Shown: positions 1 through 9,460 of the stretch, one piece after another
Layout of the letters: every line of letters begins with the position of its first letter
Position numbering within the stretch: position 1 is the stretch's first letter
Assembly (NCBI GenBank): GCA_030682655.1
Contig: JAUXNU010000092.1
Span: 1-58,412 of the forward strand
Source of the DNA: Actinomycetota bacterium
Lineage (GTDB): Bacteria; Actinomycetota; Coriobacteriia; Anaerosomatales; JAUXNU01
Direction: 5' to 3'
DNA length: 58,412 nucleotides
Made by a program: the position numbers and the translations under genes
The notes under the pieces: generated by a model
The model's input: the letters and a program-made list of their open reading frames with translations, nothing else
Databases searched by the model: none
What the model was told of the DNA's origin: nothing

Positions 1-500
1 ATGACCTGGCATTACCAGGCTTCCTGGCCCATCAGGACCGGTTCATCCGCGAGCACCCCGGTCACGAGATCTACACGTGCAACGTGCTCGCCTTGACGCC
101 ACAGGGTGTCAAGACCCCGTTCCACACGGACGAGCTGCACACCCGCGAAGGCTCGTTCGCGCTGGAGACGATGCTTGACGGGAACCAGATGCTCTCGCAA
201 GGCACGATCTTCAGCCGCGGCATCTTCACCGAACTCGATGGCTTCCGAGAGGACCTGCGCTACAACGAGGACTACGACTTCTGGCTCAGAGCCTTGGCTC
301 AAGGTGCAAGTCACCGTCATAACCCCGAGTTTCTCACCGTCTACACCATTGCCCAGGGCACCAAGACCGGAGACCGAGGAGCGCTCATCAAGGACGTTCG
401 GCGCGTATTCGAGGACCTGGTGGAGTCAGGTACGCTCACCGCAGGGCAGCAGAGGCGCGCGCGCAGGCGTCTGAGGGGACTCGGGACGGTGGAACGCTAG
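1..500 (+). CDS. Glycosyltransferase family 2, C-terminal part (cut by window start)
   Basis: The frame is open from the first bases (first whole codon at 3), so the N-terminus lies outside the window. About 165 residues are visible. The stretch with EDYDFWLRAL near the middle is the usual GT2 acceptor-side motif of GT-A enzymes that add a sugar from a nucleotide donor to a growing surface glycan. The nucleotide-binding N-terminal half with its DxD motif is not visible. The stop codon overlaps by a few bases the stop of the convergent GT4 gene. Family assignment is fairly safe; sugar and acceptor cannot be told. Confidence 0.75.
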   Translation, partial: DLALPGFLAHQDRFIREHPGHEIYTCNVLALTPQGVKTPFHTDELHTREGSFALETMLDGNQMLSQGTIFSRGIFTELDGFREDLRYNEDYDFWLRALAQGASHRHNPEFLTVYTIAQGTKTGDRGALIKDVRRVFEDLVESGTLTAGQQRRARRRLRGLGTVER

Positions 501-1711
501 CCCGCGGGTGCGCGCCGGGCCGCGTCCCCGCACACTACCTCGTCATAGATGGCCTCAATGCGTCGGGCGTATGCATCAGCCCGGAACAACTCACCGAAGC
601 GAGTGCGGCCGCGCTGTCCCATCTGGTGGCACAACACCTCATCGGCGCAGAGCGACTCCAGTGCCATCGCAAGCCCGTCGACATCGCGCTCATCCACCAG
701 AAGACCGGTCTCACCGTCGACAATCGCGTCGGGTATGCCCGCGTGTCGCGTGCCAACGACAGGAAGACCTGCAGCCATAGCGTCGAGGATGATCGTCGGC
801 AGACCCTCCTTGTCGCCGTCTTCGGCCGTGACGCTCGGAACGACAACGATATCCACTCGGCCGAGATGCCTGCGAAGCTCCTCGTAGTCCATGCTGCCCA
901 GGAATCTGATTCGATTGCCCGCTAGCTCCCCGGCTCGAACTCGCAACTCAGCTTCCAGCGGCCCTTCACCGACGATCTCGAGATCCACGTCGTTGCGGAG
1001 ATCTGAGACTCTGCGTGCGGCCTCGATGAGGTACTCCATGCCCTTCTTCTCCAAGAACCGCGCGGCAGCAAGCACGACGACACCGTCGTGCTCCGTGTGA
1101 ACGACGTCGTTTGCGGGCACTCCCTGCGGTGCAACGCGGATCTTCTCCTCGGGACAGCCGAGCGCGATCAGGTCGTTCCGCATATCCGTCGTCAGAGCAA
1201 CCACGCGATCGACCACAGCGAACGACGATTTCACCCGTGCCCGTGCAAGGGGGCTTCTTGGGTAGGCAGTCACATCGACGCCGTAGGCGCTCACGACAAG
1301 CGGCACGCCAAGCTGGCTCGCAGCCAGCGATACGTCCTCCACGTCAGTGAGGAAGTGCGCGTGGACGACCGCCGGATCGAGAGATTGCAGCAGTTGGGCG
1401 ACACGTTCCGTCGGCCATGCGACCGCACGCCGATTGTACGCCTGGCGACGGCGCTGCTCCGCGGTCGGAAAGGCCCATGTGGCGAGCTTGAGCGCTCTGA
1501 TCCCGAGGAGCCCAGCGCGGCCGGACGCGGGTGCCGCCTGGGCTGCCGGCAGACGCATGCGTCCAGCCTCAGCGATCGTCTGACACACGGCGACCGGGTC
1601 GTAGCGTTCCTGTGACCGAATCAGCGTGTAGATGAAGGTCTCGGTCGTCTCGAACAGCGATCGTCGGTAGTGCACGACCCGCCTTCCCCTTGTATCGCGT
1701 CCGACCGTCAC
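497..1711 (-). CDS. Glycosyltransferase family 4 (GT-B fold)
   Basis: A protein of about 404 residues that should transfer a sugar from a nucleotide donor during surface polysaccharide assembly, acting at the cytoplasmic face of the membrane. Visible marks are VHAHF in the N-terminal domain, the start of the C-terminal Rossmann domain at ARFLEKKG, and the donor-binding stretch EGLPTIILDAMAAGLPVV typical of GT4 enzymes. I place the start at the GTG at 1711 because GGAGG sits six bases before it. The frame stays open further upstream but there it reads cysteine-rich, unconserved-looking sequence. It is divergent from the methyltransferase at 1854 and convergent with the GT2 gene. Confidence 0.85.
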   Translation of the reverse strand: MTVGRDTRGRRVVHYRRSLFETTETFIYTLIRSQERYDPVAVCQTIAEAGRMRLPAAQAAPASGRAGLLGIRALKLATWAFPTAEQRRRQAYNRRAVAWPTERVAQLLQSLDPAVVHAHFLTDVEDVSLAASQLGVPLVVSAYGVDVTAYPRSPLARARVKSSFAVVDRVVALTTDMRNDLIALGCPEEKIRVAPQGVPANDVVHTEHDGVVVLAAARFLEKKGMEYLIEAARRVSDLRNDVDLEIVGEGPLEAELRVRAGELAGNRIRFLGSMDYEELRRHLGRVDIVVVPSVTAEDGDKEGLPTIILDAMAAGLPVVGTRHAGIPDAIVDGETGLLVDERDVDGLAMALESLCADEVLCHQMGQRGRTRFGELFRADAYARRIEAIYDEVVCGDAARRAPAG

Positions 1712-1853
1712 CCTGTTCCTCCAAGTTCCGTCGCCGCACTCGATATGTCGAATGCACGAACCGCACGAAAGCAACAGTGTATACTCTTGCGAATCCATTC
1801 AGCGCCGATGCCCGGTTGGACACGCCACGTTCGTACCCAGGGAGGGCTCGTCT
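1712..1853. promoter_or_regulatory. Divergent intergenic region with candidate -10 box
   Basis: The gap separates the minus-strand GT4 gene from the plus-strand methyltransferase and must hold promoters for both. A TATACT box lies at 1780-1785 on the plus strand. I see no good -35 at the right distance, so the assignment is weak. Confidence 0.3.
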
Positions 1854-2570
1854 GTGCTCTCGCTTCGACCACATGCATGCCCCATCTGTGGGTACCGCGG
1901 GCGGTTCCGGTCGCTGGAAGTGCAAACAGGCTCTCGCAGATGGGCTGAGTGTCCCCGATGCGGATCCTACGAACGACACCGCCTGCAGAAGCTTGTCATG
2001 GACACCCTGAGCGCCGAGTTCGATTTCAAGGCGATGCGCTTGTTGCACGTTGCACCTGAACCCGCGCTCGGCCTCCTCTTCAAGACCTGGTTTCGCGCGT
2101 ACGAAACGGCCGATATCGAGACAGAGAAGGTCGACCACAAGGTGGACTTGCGCTCGCTTCCTTTCGCCGACCGTACCTACGACGTCGTCTACGCCTCGCA
2201 TGTCCTCGAGCACATCGATGATGACGAAGCGGCCTTGCTTGAGATCCGACGCGTGCTCGCTCCAGGTGGTTTCGCGGTTCTCCCGGTACCGATAGTCGTT
2301 GAAGAGACTATTGAGTATCCGGAGCCCAACCCGCTCGAGCACTATCACGTGCGTGCGCCTGGACCTGACTACTACGAACGCTACCAGCCCGTATTCGACA
2401 GAGTCCGTCTCTTCCGATCGGGCGACTTCGACGCTCGATACCAGGTCTACGTGCACGAAGACCGGACCAAGTGGCCCGAGGAAAGCGCCCCGCTACGCCT
2501 CCCGATGGACGGCGAGAAGCATGAAGACGTTGTCGCGGTTGGAATCGTAGACAGAACGCGGGAGTCCTGA
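1854..2570 (+). CDS. Class I SAM methyltransferase with N-terminal zinc ribbon
   Basis: About 238 residues. The N-terminus carries CPICG and CPRCG about 24 residues apart, a probable zinc ribbon. A Rossmann methyltransferase core follows, with LLHVAPEPAL as motif I and YASHVLEHIDDDEAAL plus LAPGGFAVLPVP as the post-I and motif III region. It probably methylates a sugar or lipid-linked glycan of the cluster. The GTG at 1854 is chosen as start because GGGAGG lies at 1840-1845; the frame stays open upstream without family resemblance. It is a lone plus-strand gene between two minus-strand ones. Confidence 0.8.
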   Translation: MLSLRPHACPICGYRGRFRSLEVQTGSRRWAECPRCGSYERHRLQKLVMDTLSAEFDFKAMRLLHVAPEPALGLLFKTWFRAYETADIETEKVDHKVDLRSLPFADRTYDVVYASHVLEHIDDDEAALLEIRRVLAPGGFAVLPVPIVVEETIEYPEPNPLEHYHVRAPGPDYYERYQPVFDRVRLFRSGDFDARYQVYVHEDRTKWPEESAPLRLPMDGEKHEDVVAVGIVDRTRES

Positions 2571-2598
2571 CCACGTTCACATCATGCAGCTCGGAGCG

Positions 2599-4128
2599 CT
2601 ACGCCGGGTCCGCTTGCCTGCGGCGCACCACCTGCCGCGCCAGGCTGGCGATTTCCTGCACATCGTTGCGCCAACCGAAGTATGCGACACACAGAGCTGC
2701 GAGCATGGCTGTGGAAAGGCCGATGGCCGCCAACACAAGATCAGGCAAGAAGCCCAGCGACAGCCTGCATGCGAGTGCGACAACCGCACTCACTAGCCCG
2801 AGCACCGCGCCAGGCGCAAGCTCAAGCAGGTATGTCGAGAATGGAGTGCGGATCATCTTGAGAGCACTTGCCTGTATGAAGGGAGCGAGACCCAGGGCTG
2901 TGATGACGACGGCGACCGCGACACCCGTGACCCCCCACCGCGCTGCAAACAAGACGGACACGAGCAACAGTCCGAACGCGGTCATACTCCACCGCAGCTC
3001 AATGTCTGGCCGTCCCCGACTTCGCATCACCACGCCCACGATGGTGCCGACCGATCGCTGTGCTCCAGCAAGACACAGAATCTGGAACGGCACGACTGCT
3101 GCTGCCCACTTCGGACCATACAGACCTACTATCAGCTGATGGCCGAGGACCGCAGCTGCGGCCAGCGGTGCCCACGTGAGGATCGCAAGCCAGCGGCTGG
3201 TACGCAGATATGCCCGAGCCATGCGCTCGATGTCGTTTTGGACAGACGAGAACGCCGGGAAGATAGCGGCCGAGAGCGTCTGTGAGACCTTGCGAAACGG
3301 GAACATGACCAGGTTGTAGGCCAGAGTGTACGCACCGAGAACTCCCGCGCCGAACTGTCGGCCGACAACCAGGTAGTCGGTATTGGTATACCCATAGTTG
3401 AACAGTCCTGAGCCCGTGACGCTCGCTCCGAACTTGGCCAGACTACGACACTCGTCCCATCGGAACTCAAGCCGAGGAGTCCAGTCAGCGTGGCGCCAGA
3501 TGAGCACGGACGGCAGTGTGCCCGCGACCATTCCCGGTACCACGAGACTCCACACGCCCGCGCCGGCGAACGCCATGCCAACGGACATCACGCTTCCAAG
3601 TACCGTTCCAGCCAACTGGAAGGCAGCAAGCGCTCGGAACTGCATCCTGCGATTGAGTAGCGCCGAGTGGATGGCCGGCACAGAAGCAAGCAGGAAGCTC
3701 AAGGAGAGAACCAGCACGATCTGCTTCAGCCTGGGCTCATGAAAGTAGGCCGCCAGAGGCAGAGACGAGGCAGCGACAAAGAGCGCACTCACCAAACCGA
3801 TAGCCATGTTGAGCCAGAAGATCGAACTCAGTCGTTCCTCGGACAGATCAGGCGCCTGGATCACAGCTGATGTGAGTCCAAACTCGTTCACAAGACCAAC
3901 AAGGCCGAGGTAGATGGCCGCCATCCCCGTTAGCCCAAAATCCGCGGGTGAGAGCAAGCGAGCCAGGGCCACACCGACGAGAATCGTCAGTGGCTGTGCG
4001 ATGAGCTGGGCGATGCCTGTCCACGCCGCTCCGCGGGCAGTCCTGACAGTCAGGGCCTCCTCCGAGGAGACGCCAGCAACTGCGGAGCCGAACTCCTCCT
4101 CGACGATAGGATCATCGTGGTGCGTCAC
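2599..4128 (-). CDS. Oligosaccharide flippase, Wzx/MOP superfamily
   Basis: About 509 residues with roughly 12-14 hydrophobic segments spread over the whole length. The N-terminal stretch ARGAAWTGIAQLIAQPLTI and the following LSPADFGL resemble polysaccharide biosynthesis exporters (RfbX/Wzx, MOP superfamily). Its job would be to flip undecaprenyl-linked repeat units across the membrane. The GTG at 4128 is preferred because it begins one base after the stop of the upstream SDR gene (4130), which suggests translational coupling. About 58 more codons are open upstream but overlap the SDR gene. Length fits the family. Confidence 0.88.
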   Translation of the reverse strand: MTHHDDPIVEEEFGSAVAGVSSEEALTVRTARGAAWTGIAQLIAQPLTILVGVALARLLSPADFGLTGMAAIYLGLVGLVNEFGLTSAVIQAPDLSEERLSSIFWLNMAIGLVSALFVAASSLPLAAYFHEPRLKQIVLVLSLSFLLASVPAIHSALLNRRMQFRALAAFQLAGTVLGSVMSVGMAFAGAGVWSLVVPGMVAGTLPSVLIWRHADWTPRLEFRWDECRSLAKFGASVTGSGLFNYGYTNTDYLVVGRQFGAGVLGAYTLAYNLVMFPFRKVSQTLSAAIFPAFSSVQNDIERMARAYLRTSRWLAILTWAPLAAAAVLGHQLIVGLYGPKWAAAVVPFQILCLAGAQRSVGTIVGVVMRSRGRPDIELRWSMTAFGLLLVSVLFAARWGVTGVAVAVVITALGLAPFIQASALKMIRTPFSTYLLELAPGAVLGLVSAVVALACRLSLGFLPDLVLAAIGLSTAMLAALCVAYFGWRNDVQEIASLARQVVRRRQADPA

Positions 4129-4129
4129 G

Positions 4130-5083
4130 TCAGCGGTCCTGCCCGGCGATGCACATGCGTATGCCACAGGCCAAGTCCGTTGTTGGCTCCCAATCGAGCA
4201 GGGTCCGAGCACGATCGATGCAGAAGTAGGAGTCCCCTGTCTCGACCTCAGCATAGTCCGCCGGCCATGGCATGTGCTCGATCCGCCCGCTCCCCACAAC
4301 ATCGACTACGGTCTGCGCTGCCTCGGCAATGGAGGTCGGAACCCCGGAGCCTATGTTGAGCACCTGTCCTACCGCCGCGTCCGACGTTGCCGCGGCCGCA
4401 AGTGCCTCGACCACGTCCTGTACATAGATGTAGTCACGCACCTGGGAGCCTTCACCGAACAACGTGATCGCCCCGTCCGCGATGGCGGTATCGATGAAGC
4501 GGTTGAGTACCGAGTAGTAGCCGGTCCGGGAACCGTCGGCATGCGGGCCGTAGGGGTTGGAGAGCCTCAGGACGGTGGAGCGCACACCGTAGTGCCGGTG
4601 ATAGACCATGTGATACTGACCGGCTGTGAACTTGTGCAGGGCATACGGGCTCAGCGGCGCGATCGGATGCTCCTCGTCGATGGGAAGACGGACCGCGCGA
4701 CCGTACTCCAGACGCGACCCCGGGAAGACCACGTGCGCCCCCGGGTTGAGATCCCGGACGCATTCGAGCAGGCGTATTTGTGCCACGCAGTTTGTCTGCA
4801 AGTCCTGCTCGATGCTCGACATGCTGTCGACAGCCCCGCTGCGTCCGGCGAGAGCGAAGACGACGTCGGCCTCAGCGATGAAGTCGCGCAGCAGCTCTGA
4901 GTCATCGGCCGATCCGATGGCCGATCGGGCGACAGGTAGACCGGCGGGTGGCTCGGCAAGATCGAGCGAAGTGCACGTCGCTCCGAGGTGCGCGAGATGC
5001 CGGATAAGATTCGTGCCGACGAATCCGCTGCCGCCGGTGACGAAGACGCGCGCGCCGTCCCAGCCTGCACGAGTCGAACTCAT
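4130..5083 (-). CDS. NAD-dependent epimerase/dehydratase (extended SDR)
   Basis: About 317 residues. The N-terminal TGGSGFVGTNL is the NAD(P)-binding glycine motif. YALHK gives the catalytic Tyr and Lys, and RLSNPYGPH and GSQVRDYIYVQDV are typical of GalE/RmlB-like sugar-nucleotide enzymes. It should epimerise, dehydrate or reduce a nucleotide sugar for the glycan made here. The start at 5083 has AAGGAG ten bases upstream. It is coupled to the flippase. A decayed relative lies at 8107-8459. The exact substrate is not readable from sequence. Confidence 0.88.
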   Translation of the reverse strand: MSSTRAGWDGARVFVTGGSGFVGTNLIRHLAHLGATCTSLDLAEPPAGLPVARSAIGSADDSELLRDFIAEADVVFALAGRSGAVDSMSSIEQDLQTNCVAQIRLLECVRDLNPGAHVVFPGSRLEYGRAVRLPIDEEHPIAPLSPYALHKFTAGQYHMVYHRHYGVRSTVLRLSNPYGPHADGSRTGYYSVLNRFIDTAIADGAITLFGEGSQVRDYIYVQDVVEALAAAATSDAAVGQVLNIGSGVPTSIAEAAQTVVDVVGSGRIEHMPWPADYAEVETGDSYFCIDRARTLLDWEPTTDLACGIRMCIAGQDR

Positions 5084-5171
5084 CCGGCAACCACTCCTTC
5101 TCACGGTCGAGCGCAAGTTGAGGGGACTATAGCACTCTGGAGCGTTCAGACACGCGTCCGTCATGCAAGCG

Positions 5172-5870
5172 TCACTCCGGCTTTCTCGCAATGAGAACGT
5201 AGTTGTTCGTCGCCTGTGGCCAATGATACCGACGGTCGAGGCTTGCGCCTGCTCGCTGAACCGTCCGGCATGCCAGGCGGTTCAGACGTCCCTTGCGATG
5301 GCTCTGCCAAAACAAGAAGTAGCTGATCGACGTCGCGACGTTCACCCATATGCCGCCCATCGGCTCGATCGACTCCACGGCGAGCCCGGCCCGCTCTGAC
5401 AGCTCCCGCAAGCCGTACTCACTGAAGCGGAAGTAGTCGTTCGGCTCCTCGTGGATCTGCCAGCTGAAGGGCGCCGTGAGTATCAGATAGCCTCCCGGCC
5501 GAAGAACACGTGCGCACTCGGCGAGCATCCTGAATGGATCACGGACGTGTTCGAGCACCTGCGAAGAGAACACTGTGTCGAAAGACTCGGGGTCGAATGG
5601 GATGTCGAGGGCAGTTCCGACAACATCAACCCCGCCCCGATCTTCGACATCCAACCCCACGTACTCGCAACCCTGACTTAGGAAGACTTCGGCATAGGGC
5701 TTGGTACCGCATCCGACATCAAGTACTCGCCCCGTGGCGCAGCAACGGGCTGCGTCGACGATCTGGCGTGCAAGCACCCTCCGATGTAGCTGGTTGTGGT
5801 ACGGGTCCGCGGGCACCAGACGCGCCATGAGAGGTTCGTCCGGTCGCGTGCGCCTGGTCGACGCGTTCAT
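5172..5870 (-). CDS. Class I SAM methyltransferase (UbiE/type 11)
   Basis: About 232 residues. The SAM-binding motif I reads VLDVGCGTKPYAEVF, followed by VGLDVED at the acidic ribose-binding position and VLRPGGYLILTAPF near the end of the core. The family covers sugar, lipid and small-molecule methylation; in this setting modification of a glycan or its lipid carrier is likely. The ATG overlaps the stop of the upstream GT-C gene in an ATGA junction, so the two are translated together. An 88-base gap separates it from the SDR downstream. Confidence 0.85.
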   Translation of the reverse strand: MNASTRRTRPDEPLMARLVPADPYHNQLHRRVLARQIVDAARCCATGRVLDVGCGTKPYAEVFLSQGCEYVGLDVEDRGGVDVVGTALDIPFDPESFDTVFSSQVLEHVRDPFRMLAECARVLRPGGYLILTAPFSWQIHEEPNDYFRFSEYGLRELSERAGLAVESIEPMGGIWVNVATSISYFLFWQSHRKGRLNRLACRTVQRAGASLDRRYHWPQATNNYVLIARKPE

Positions 5871-7576
5871 TGGCTCTTCCTCACGTACAACTCGACCCCG
5901 TCAGGCGGGTACTCGGACACATCGGCCAGAACGTAGGATTCAACGATCATCCGCTCCAGTTCCTCCGCCACCCTTGGGTCATCGGGGTCGTCGAGCGCCG
6001 TTCCACCACCCTGCAGTGGTCTGGCGAGGACAATTGCCGCTGGGGGCTCGTTTGCCAGGTCGTCGAGGATGATGTCGCCCGAGTTCTCCAGCGCTATTCC
6101 CATCACCACCTGCGATGCCCTCTCACCGTAGGGAGCTAGCGCGTAGTATGTCCACGTCGCGCGAGTACTCGACACCCTGTCCGCGTAGGCGAGTATGTCG
6201 CTCCTCGCCCCCCACACGAAGACCGTGTCGGCCGATGACGTCACCGCCTTGAGCTGCAGACCCGTCTCGCGTCCCCCGATATAGCGGTTGTTGTACGCGG
6301 CCGAGTTTGACACGCCCACTGTCGCTCCGATGGCGAGCAATAAGATGGCCAAGCCCGCCAAGGCGGTACGTCGCTCGGTCGCGTCGAAGCGCCCTTCGTG
6401 CCAACCCCGCGATGACGCGATCGCCGCGCCGACGGCAAGCGACGGTACCATCTGAACGTAGTAGTGCGGGTAGTATCGCCCGGAGGCAGCTACTCCCAAG
6501 AACGACAACCCCAACCACGCAAGAGCAAAGACCATTAGCCAAACACTCTTGTCACGCTGCAGTATGCCCCAGATCAGAGCTAGAACGACGCACAGCGCAG
6601 GGAGTGTGAATTCAAGCCGCAGTAGTCGTAGCGAATACAGCAGATTGGCGATGGCAGTCGCACGCATCGGCATCTGCACGTAGTACAAGTTGGAGAAGCC
6701 ACCGAATACGAGGAACTCACGGAACTGTCCCGTGAGTAGCGTCCAAGCGAGAGCGGCGAGAGCCACGACGACCAGCCCACCGGAGAAACCGCCGAGAAGC
6801 ACAAGTCGCCTGTTGTCTTTGGATGGGGCCAAAGGCAGTGCTGCAAGAGGCAAGAGCGCCGCGATGGCGCCGACCTGCTTGGTCAAGGCGGCAAGTGCGC
6901 AGGCGGCCCCAGCCAGCACAGCGTAGACGATCCCCCTCCTGCCGGCTCGCCGAACCGACAGAAGAACGAGCACTCCGCTGGCGGCATAGAAGGGCAGCAT
7001 GAACACTTCAGCATTGCCCCCCACCGCCTGCGTCAGGGGCATCGAAGCCAGCAACGCGGTGACAACCCCTCCCACGAGCGCCGTCTTGAGACCGAAGAGC
7101 TGCCCGAGACTCCAGAAGACGACGGCGACTGTGAAGGCACACGCCAGGAGGGCAAGAAGGCGGATGGACACCGCAGGACTCAAGCCCAGGGCATGATCAA
7201 GGGCACGCGATGCGCTGTAGTACGCATAGAGAAGAGGCGGCCTGTTCGTGTTGAGGTCCGCGTACAGCGAGTAGCCGCTCGCAGCCTTCATCACAGTCGC
7301 TGCGTAGGTTCCTTCGTCGATATCGAGTGGCGCGTTCACGTATGGCAGCCGGAGGCACACGACCAGTAGCACACTCGCTACAAGACCGAGGAGTCGCGTT
7401 CGTGACGTCATGCCCGGCGGATTCTGGACTTCGTGCACCCTGCTCTCGAACGCGCTCAAGCCCGAAGTGCGAAGCGGCGTCCGTAGTCCATCCCGGTTCA
7501 CCGTCGGCTTCCGCCCGTTGTCCACGTCAATTGCCTTGCCTTCCCCTTCCGAGCGGATCGTCCCATCGCTATCCAT
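5867..7576 (-). CDS. GT-C fold membrane glycosyltransferase (GT39/PMT_2-like)
   Basis: About 569 residues with around ten membrane segments. After the first segment the loop contains LDIDEGTYAATVMKA, the acidic motif of GT-C enzymes that use polyprenyl-phosphate sugars as donors. A soluble C-terminal part follows the last segment. I give the ATG at 7576, which overlaps the gtrA-like gene by eight bases. A later ATG at 7411, just before the first membrane segment, is equally possible because the first 55 residues are hydrophilic and neither start has a strong ribosome site. With the GtrA-like and GtrB-like genes upstream it resembles a GtrABC side-chain glycosylation set. Confidence 0.82.
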   Translation of the reverse strand: MDSDGTIRSEGEGKAIDVDNGRKPTVNRDGLRTPLRTSGLSAFESRVHEVQNPPGMTSRTRLLGLVASVLLVVCLRLPYVNAPLDIDEGTYAATVMKAASGYSLYADLNTNRPPLLYAYYSASRALDHALGLSPAVSIRLLALLACAFTVAVVFWSLGQLFGLKTALVGGVVTALLASMPLTQAVGGNAEVFMLPFYAASGVLVLLSVRRAGRRGIVYAVLAGAACALAALTKQVGAIAALLPLAALPLAPSKDNRRLVLLGGFSGGLVVVALAALAWTLLTGQFREFLVFGGFSNLYYVQMPMRATAIANLLYSLRLLRLEFTLPALCVVLALIWGILQRDKSVWLMVFALAWLGLSFLGVAASGRYYPHYYVQMVPSLAVGAAIASSRGWHEGRFDATERRTALAGLAILLLAIGATVGVSNSAAYNNRYIGGRETGLQLKAVTSSADTVFVWGARSDILAYADRVSSTRATWTYYALAPYGERASQVVMGIALENSGDIILDDLANEPPAAIVLARPLQGGGTALDDPDDPRVAEELERMIVESYVLADVSEYPPDGVELYVRKSQ

Positions 7577-8006
7577 GTTCGCGAACCGGTCGCCGAAACG
7601 TGAAGTACTTGTGTCCAAAGTAGCTCGCAATCATCACGACGACGATGGTCGGTAGGCTGGCCCAGAACACCGAGAGGTCGAAGAGCTGCGAGATCGCAAG
7701 CGCCAGAACCGACTGAAGCACAAAGGCCGCCGCGTATGTCATATACATCTTCCCGTACTCGTGCAGCCAGTTGCCTCTTGTGCGGAAGACCAGGAGCTTG
7801 AACGTGAAGAAGTTCTGAGTGACCGACACGATCCAGGTGGTCACAAGGACAGCCTCCTTCTGAAGGAGGCTGTTTTGGTCGTACGGAATCAGTCGGTCGA
7901 ACATCCAAAGTACTGCAATGCTGAAGAGCGTGTTCCACCCGCCGACCACGAAGAAGCGCAGCTTCTCACCGTGTCGACCGTAGATTCCGCGGTGCTGCTC
8001 AGCCAT
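7569..8006 (-). CDS. GtrA-like family membrane protein
   Basis: 145 residues with four hydrophobic segments. The opening KLRFFVVGGWNTLFSIAV and the closing YFGHKYFTFRR match the GtrA family, small proteins thought to help move polyprenyl-phosphate-linked sugars across the membrane. It lies between a GtrB-like transferase (8459-9460) and a GT-C enzyme (5867-7576), which supports that role. The remains of an SDR gene separate it from the GtrB-like gene. Confidence 0.88.
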   Translation of the reverse strand: MAEQHRGIYGRHGEKLRFFVVGGWNTLFSIAVLWMFDRLIPYDQNSLLQKEAVLVTTWIVSVTQNFFTFKLLVFRTRGNWLHEYGKMYMTYAAAFVLQSVLALAISQLFDLSVFWASLPTIVVVMIASYFGHKYFTFRRPVREHG

Positions 8007-8106
8007 CGGCGCTAGAGTCCAATCTCATCGATGACCAAAGGGAATACGGGAATCTCAATGAGGACGCAGCCGTCCTTCAACGCCTCTCGCACGACCAGCG
8101 ACTCGC

Positions 8107-8459
8107 TCACTTCACGCATCCCTCTCGCATCGTTTCCACAACCTCGGCGATGCTCTCGGAGAAGCCGACGCTCGGCCGCGTCTCGCAACGAGCACGGCTC
8201 GCCAGAGCCGATACTGAAGGCCTCCCCCGCTGCTTCGGGCGTCACGGAAGCGATGAGAGCGGATTGAGCTACGTCGTCGGTGATATCCCCCTGCACCATT
8301 GTGACGCCTGGGACTGGTCTCTCGGGCATGTGCAGATCGAACGAAAACGACATCCGCACCCGCTTCCACCAGCGCCCACGCCACACGAGAACCAATGAAG
8401 CCACTTCCACCGAAGACGACAGCCCTACGACGATTGAAGTGTGCAAGTGACCCCGACAT
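8107..8459 (-). pseudogene. Decayed NAD-dependent epimerase (SDR remnant)
   Basis: The ATG at 8459 overlaps the GtrB-like stop (ATGA) and is followed by an SDR nucleotide motif, VVFGGSGFIGSRVAWALVEA. The reading then shifts frame to DLHMPERPVPG and VQGDITDDVAQSALI, jumps to late-SDR sequence EAFSIGSGEPCSLRDAAE, and in a third frame ends with RPSVGFSESIAEVVETMREG and a stop at 8107. About 350 bases remain of a gene normally near 930, so at least two frameshifts and a large internal deletion have occurred. The gene was probably part of the operon when intact. Bases 8012-8106 continue open but show nothing recognisable. Confidence 0.75.
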
Positions 8460-9460
8460 CAGCGGCCAACGCTCGCAGGGGACTCGTCGGCACCGATTTG
8501 TTCGGCCACGAAGTAGAGTGGGCGCGACTTCGTTTCAAAGAAGATGCGTCCCAGGTACGCACCAAGTACACCCACGGATAGAAGCTGTATCCCGCCCATG
8601 AACAACACTGCGACTATCACAGTCGTCCATCCCTCGGGCACGGACCCCGGGTTGGCAAGTCGCTCAATGACAAGCCATGTGCCGTATCCCATGGCAATCA
8701 GCGTGACGAACATGCCAAATTGTATTGCCACGGACAGCGGCCGGCTCGAGAAGCTGAGAATCCCGTCGAAGGCGAGCTTCACGAGCTTGCGCAGCGTGTA
8801 GTTCGATCGGCCCGAGTACCGCGCATCTCTCGCGTAGTACACCGGCGTCTGCGAGAAGCCGACCCAGGCGACCATCCCGCGCATGTACCTGCTTTCCTCC
8901 TGCATCATGCGCAGCGCTTCCACGACCGTACGGTCGAGCAGCCGATAGTCACCTGAGTCCACCGGCAACGGCGTCTCGCTCAGTCGCTGCAACATTCGGT
9001 AGAAGAGCGCGGCAGTGGCCCGCTTGAGCCGGTGCTCTCCTCTGCGCTCAGAGCGCACGCCGTAGACCACCCTGTACCCCTCTCGCCACTTGACGACCAT
9101 CTCGGCAATGACCTCGGGAGGGTCTTGCAAGTCGTCATCGATAATGACGACCGCATCCCCCTGCGCGTGATCCATGCCAGCGGTGATCGCTACCTGATGG
9201 CCGAAGTTGCGCGACAGCGACAGGACTCTCACACACGGGTCCTCGTCAGCGATCACCCGCAACACATTGAGAGCGTTGTCCGGACTGCCATCGTTGACGA
9301 AGAGGATTTCGTATTCCACGCCCAGATTCGGATCAGTCAGCACTGCGCGCAGTCGCCTGTGTGTTTCCGGAAGAATGCTTTCGCTCCCGTAGACCGGCAC
9401 TACTACCGAGAGCAGCGACGGACGCACCGCAACGGACGCCCTCTCGTGTTCGGGGGTCAT
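8459..9460 (-). CDS. GtrB/DPM1-like polyprenyl-phosphate glycosyltransferase
   Basis: About 333 residues. A GT2 domain (roughly residues 10-230) with SVVVPVYGSESILPE at the start, the metal-binding IIDDDLQDPPEVI, and SRNFGHQVAITAGMDHAQGD, all typical of GtrB and dolichyl-phosphate mannosyltransferase-like enzymes. Two C-terminal membrane helices follow. It should load a sugar from a nucleotide donor onto undecaprenyl phosphate on the cytoplasmic side. The start at 9460 has AGGAAGG seven bases upstream and overlaps the last codon of the decayed aminotransferase gene (ATGA). Confidence 0.9.
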   Translation of the reverse strand: MTPEHERASVAVRPSLLSVVVPVYGSESILPETHRRLRAVLTDPNLGVEYEILFVNDGSPDNALNVLRVIADEDPCVRVLSLSRNFGHQVAITAGMDHAQGDAVVIIDDDLQDPPEVIAEMVVKWREGYRVVYGVRSERRGEHRLKRATAALFYRMLQRLSETPLPVDSGDYRLLDRTVVEALRMMQEESRYMRGMVAWVGFSQTPVYYARDARYSGRSNYTLRKLVKLAFDGILSFSSRPLSVAIQFGMFVTLIAMGYGTWLVIERLANPGSVPEGWTTVIVAVLFMGGIQLLSVGVLGAYLGRIFFETKSRPLYFVAEQIGADESPASVGR

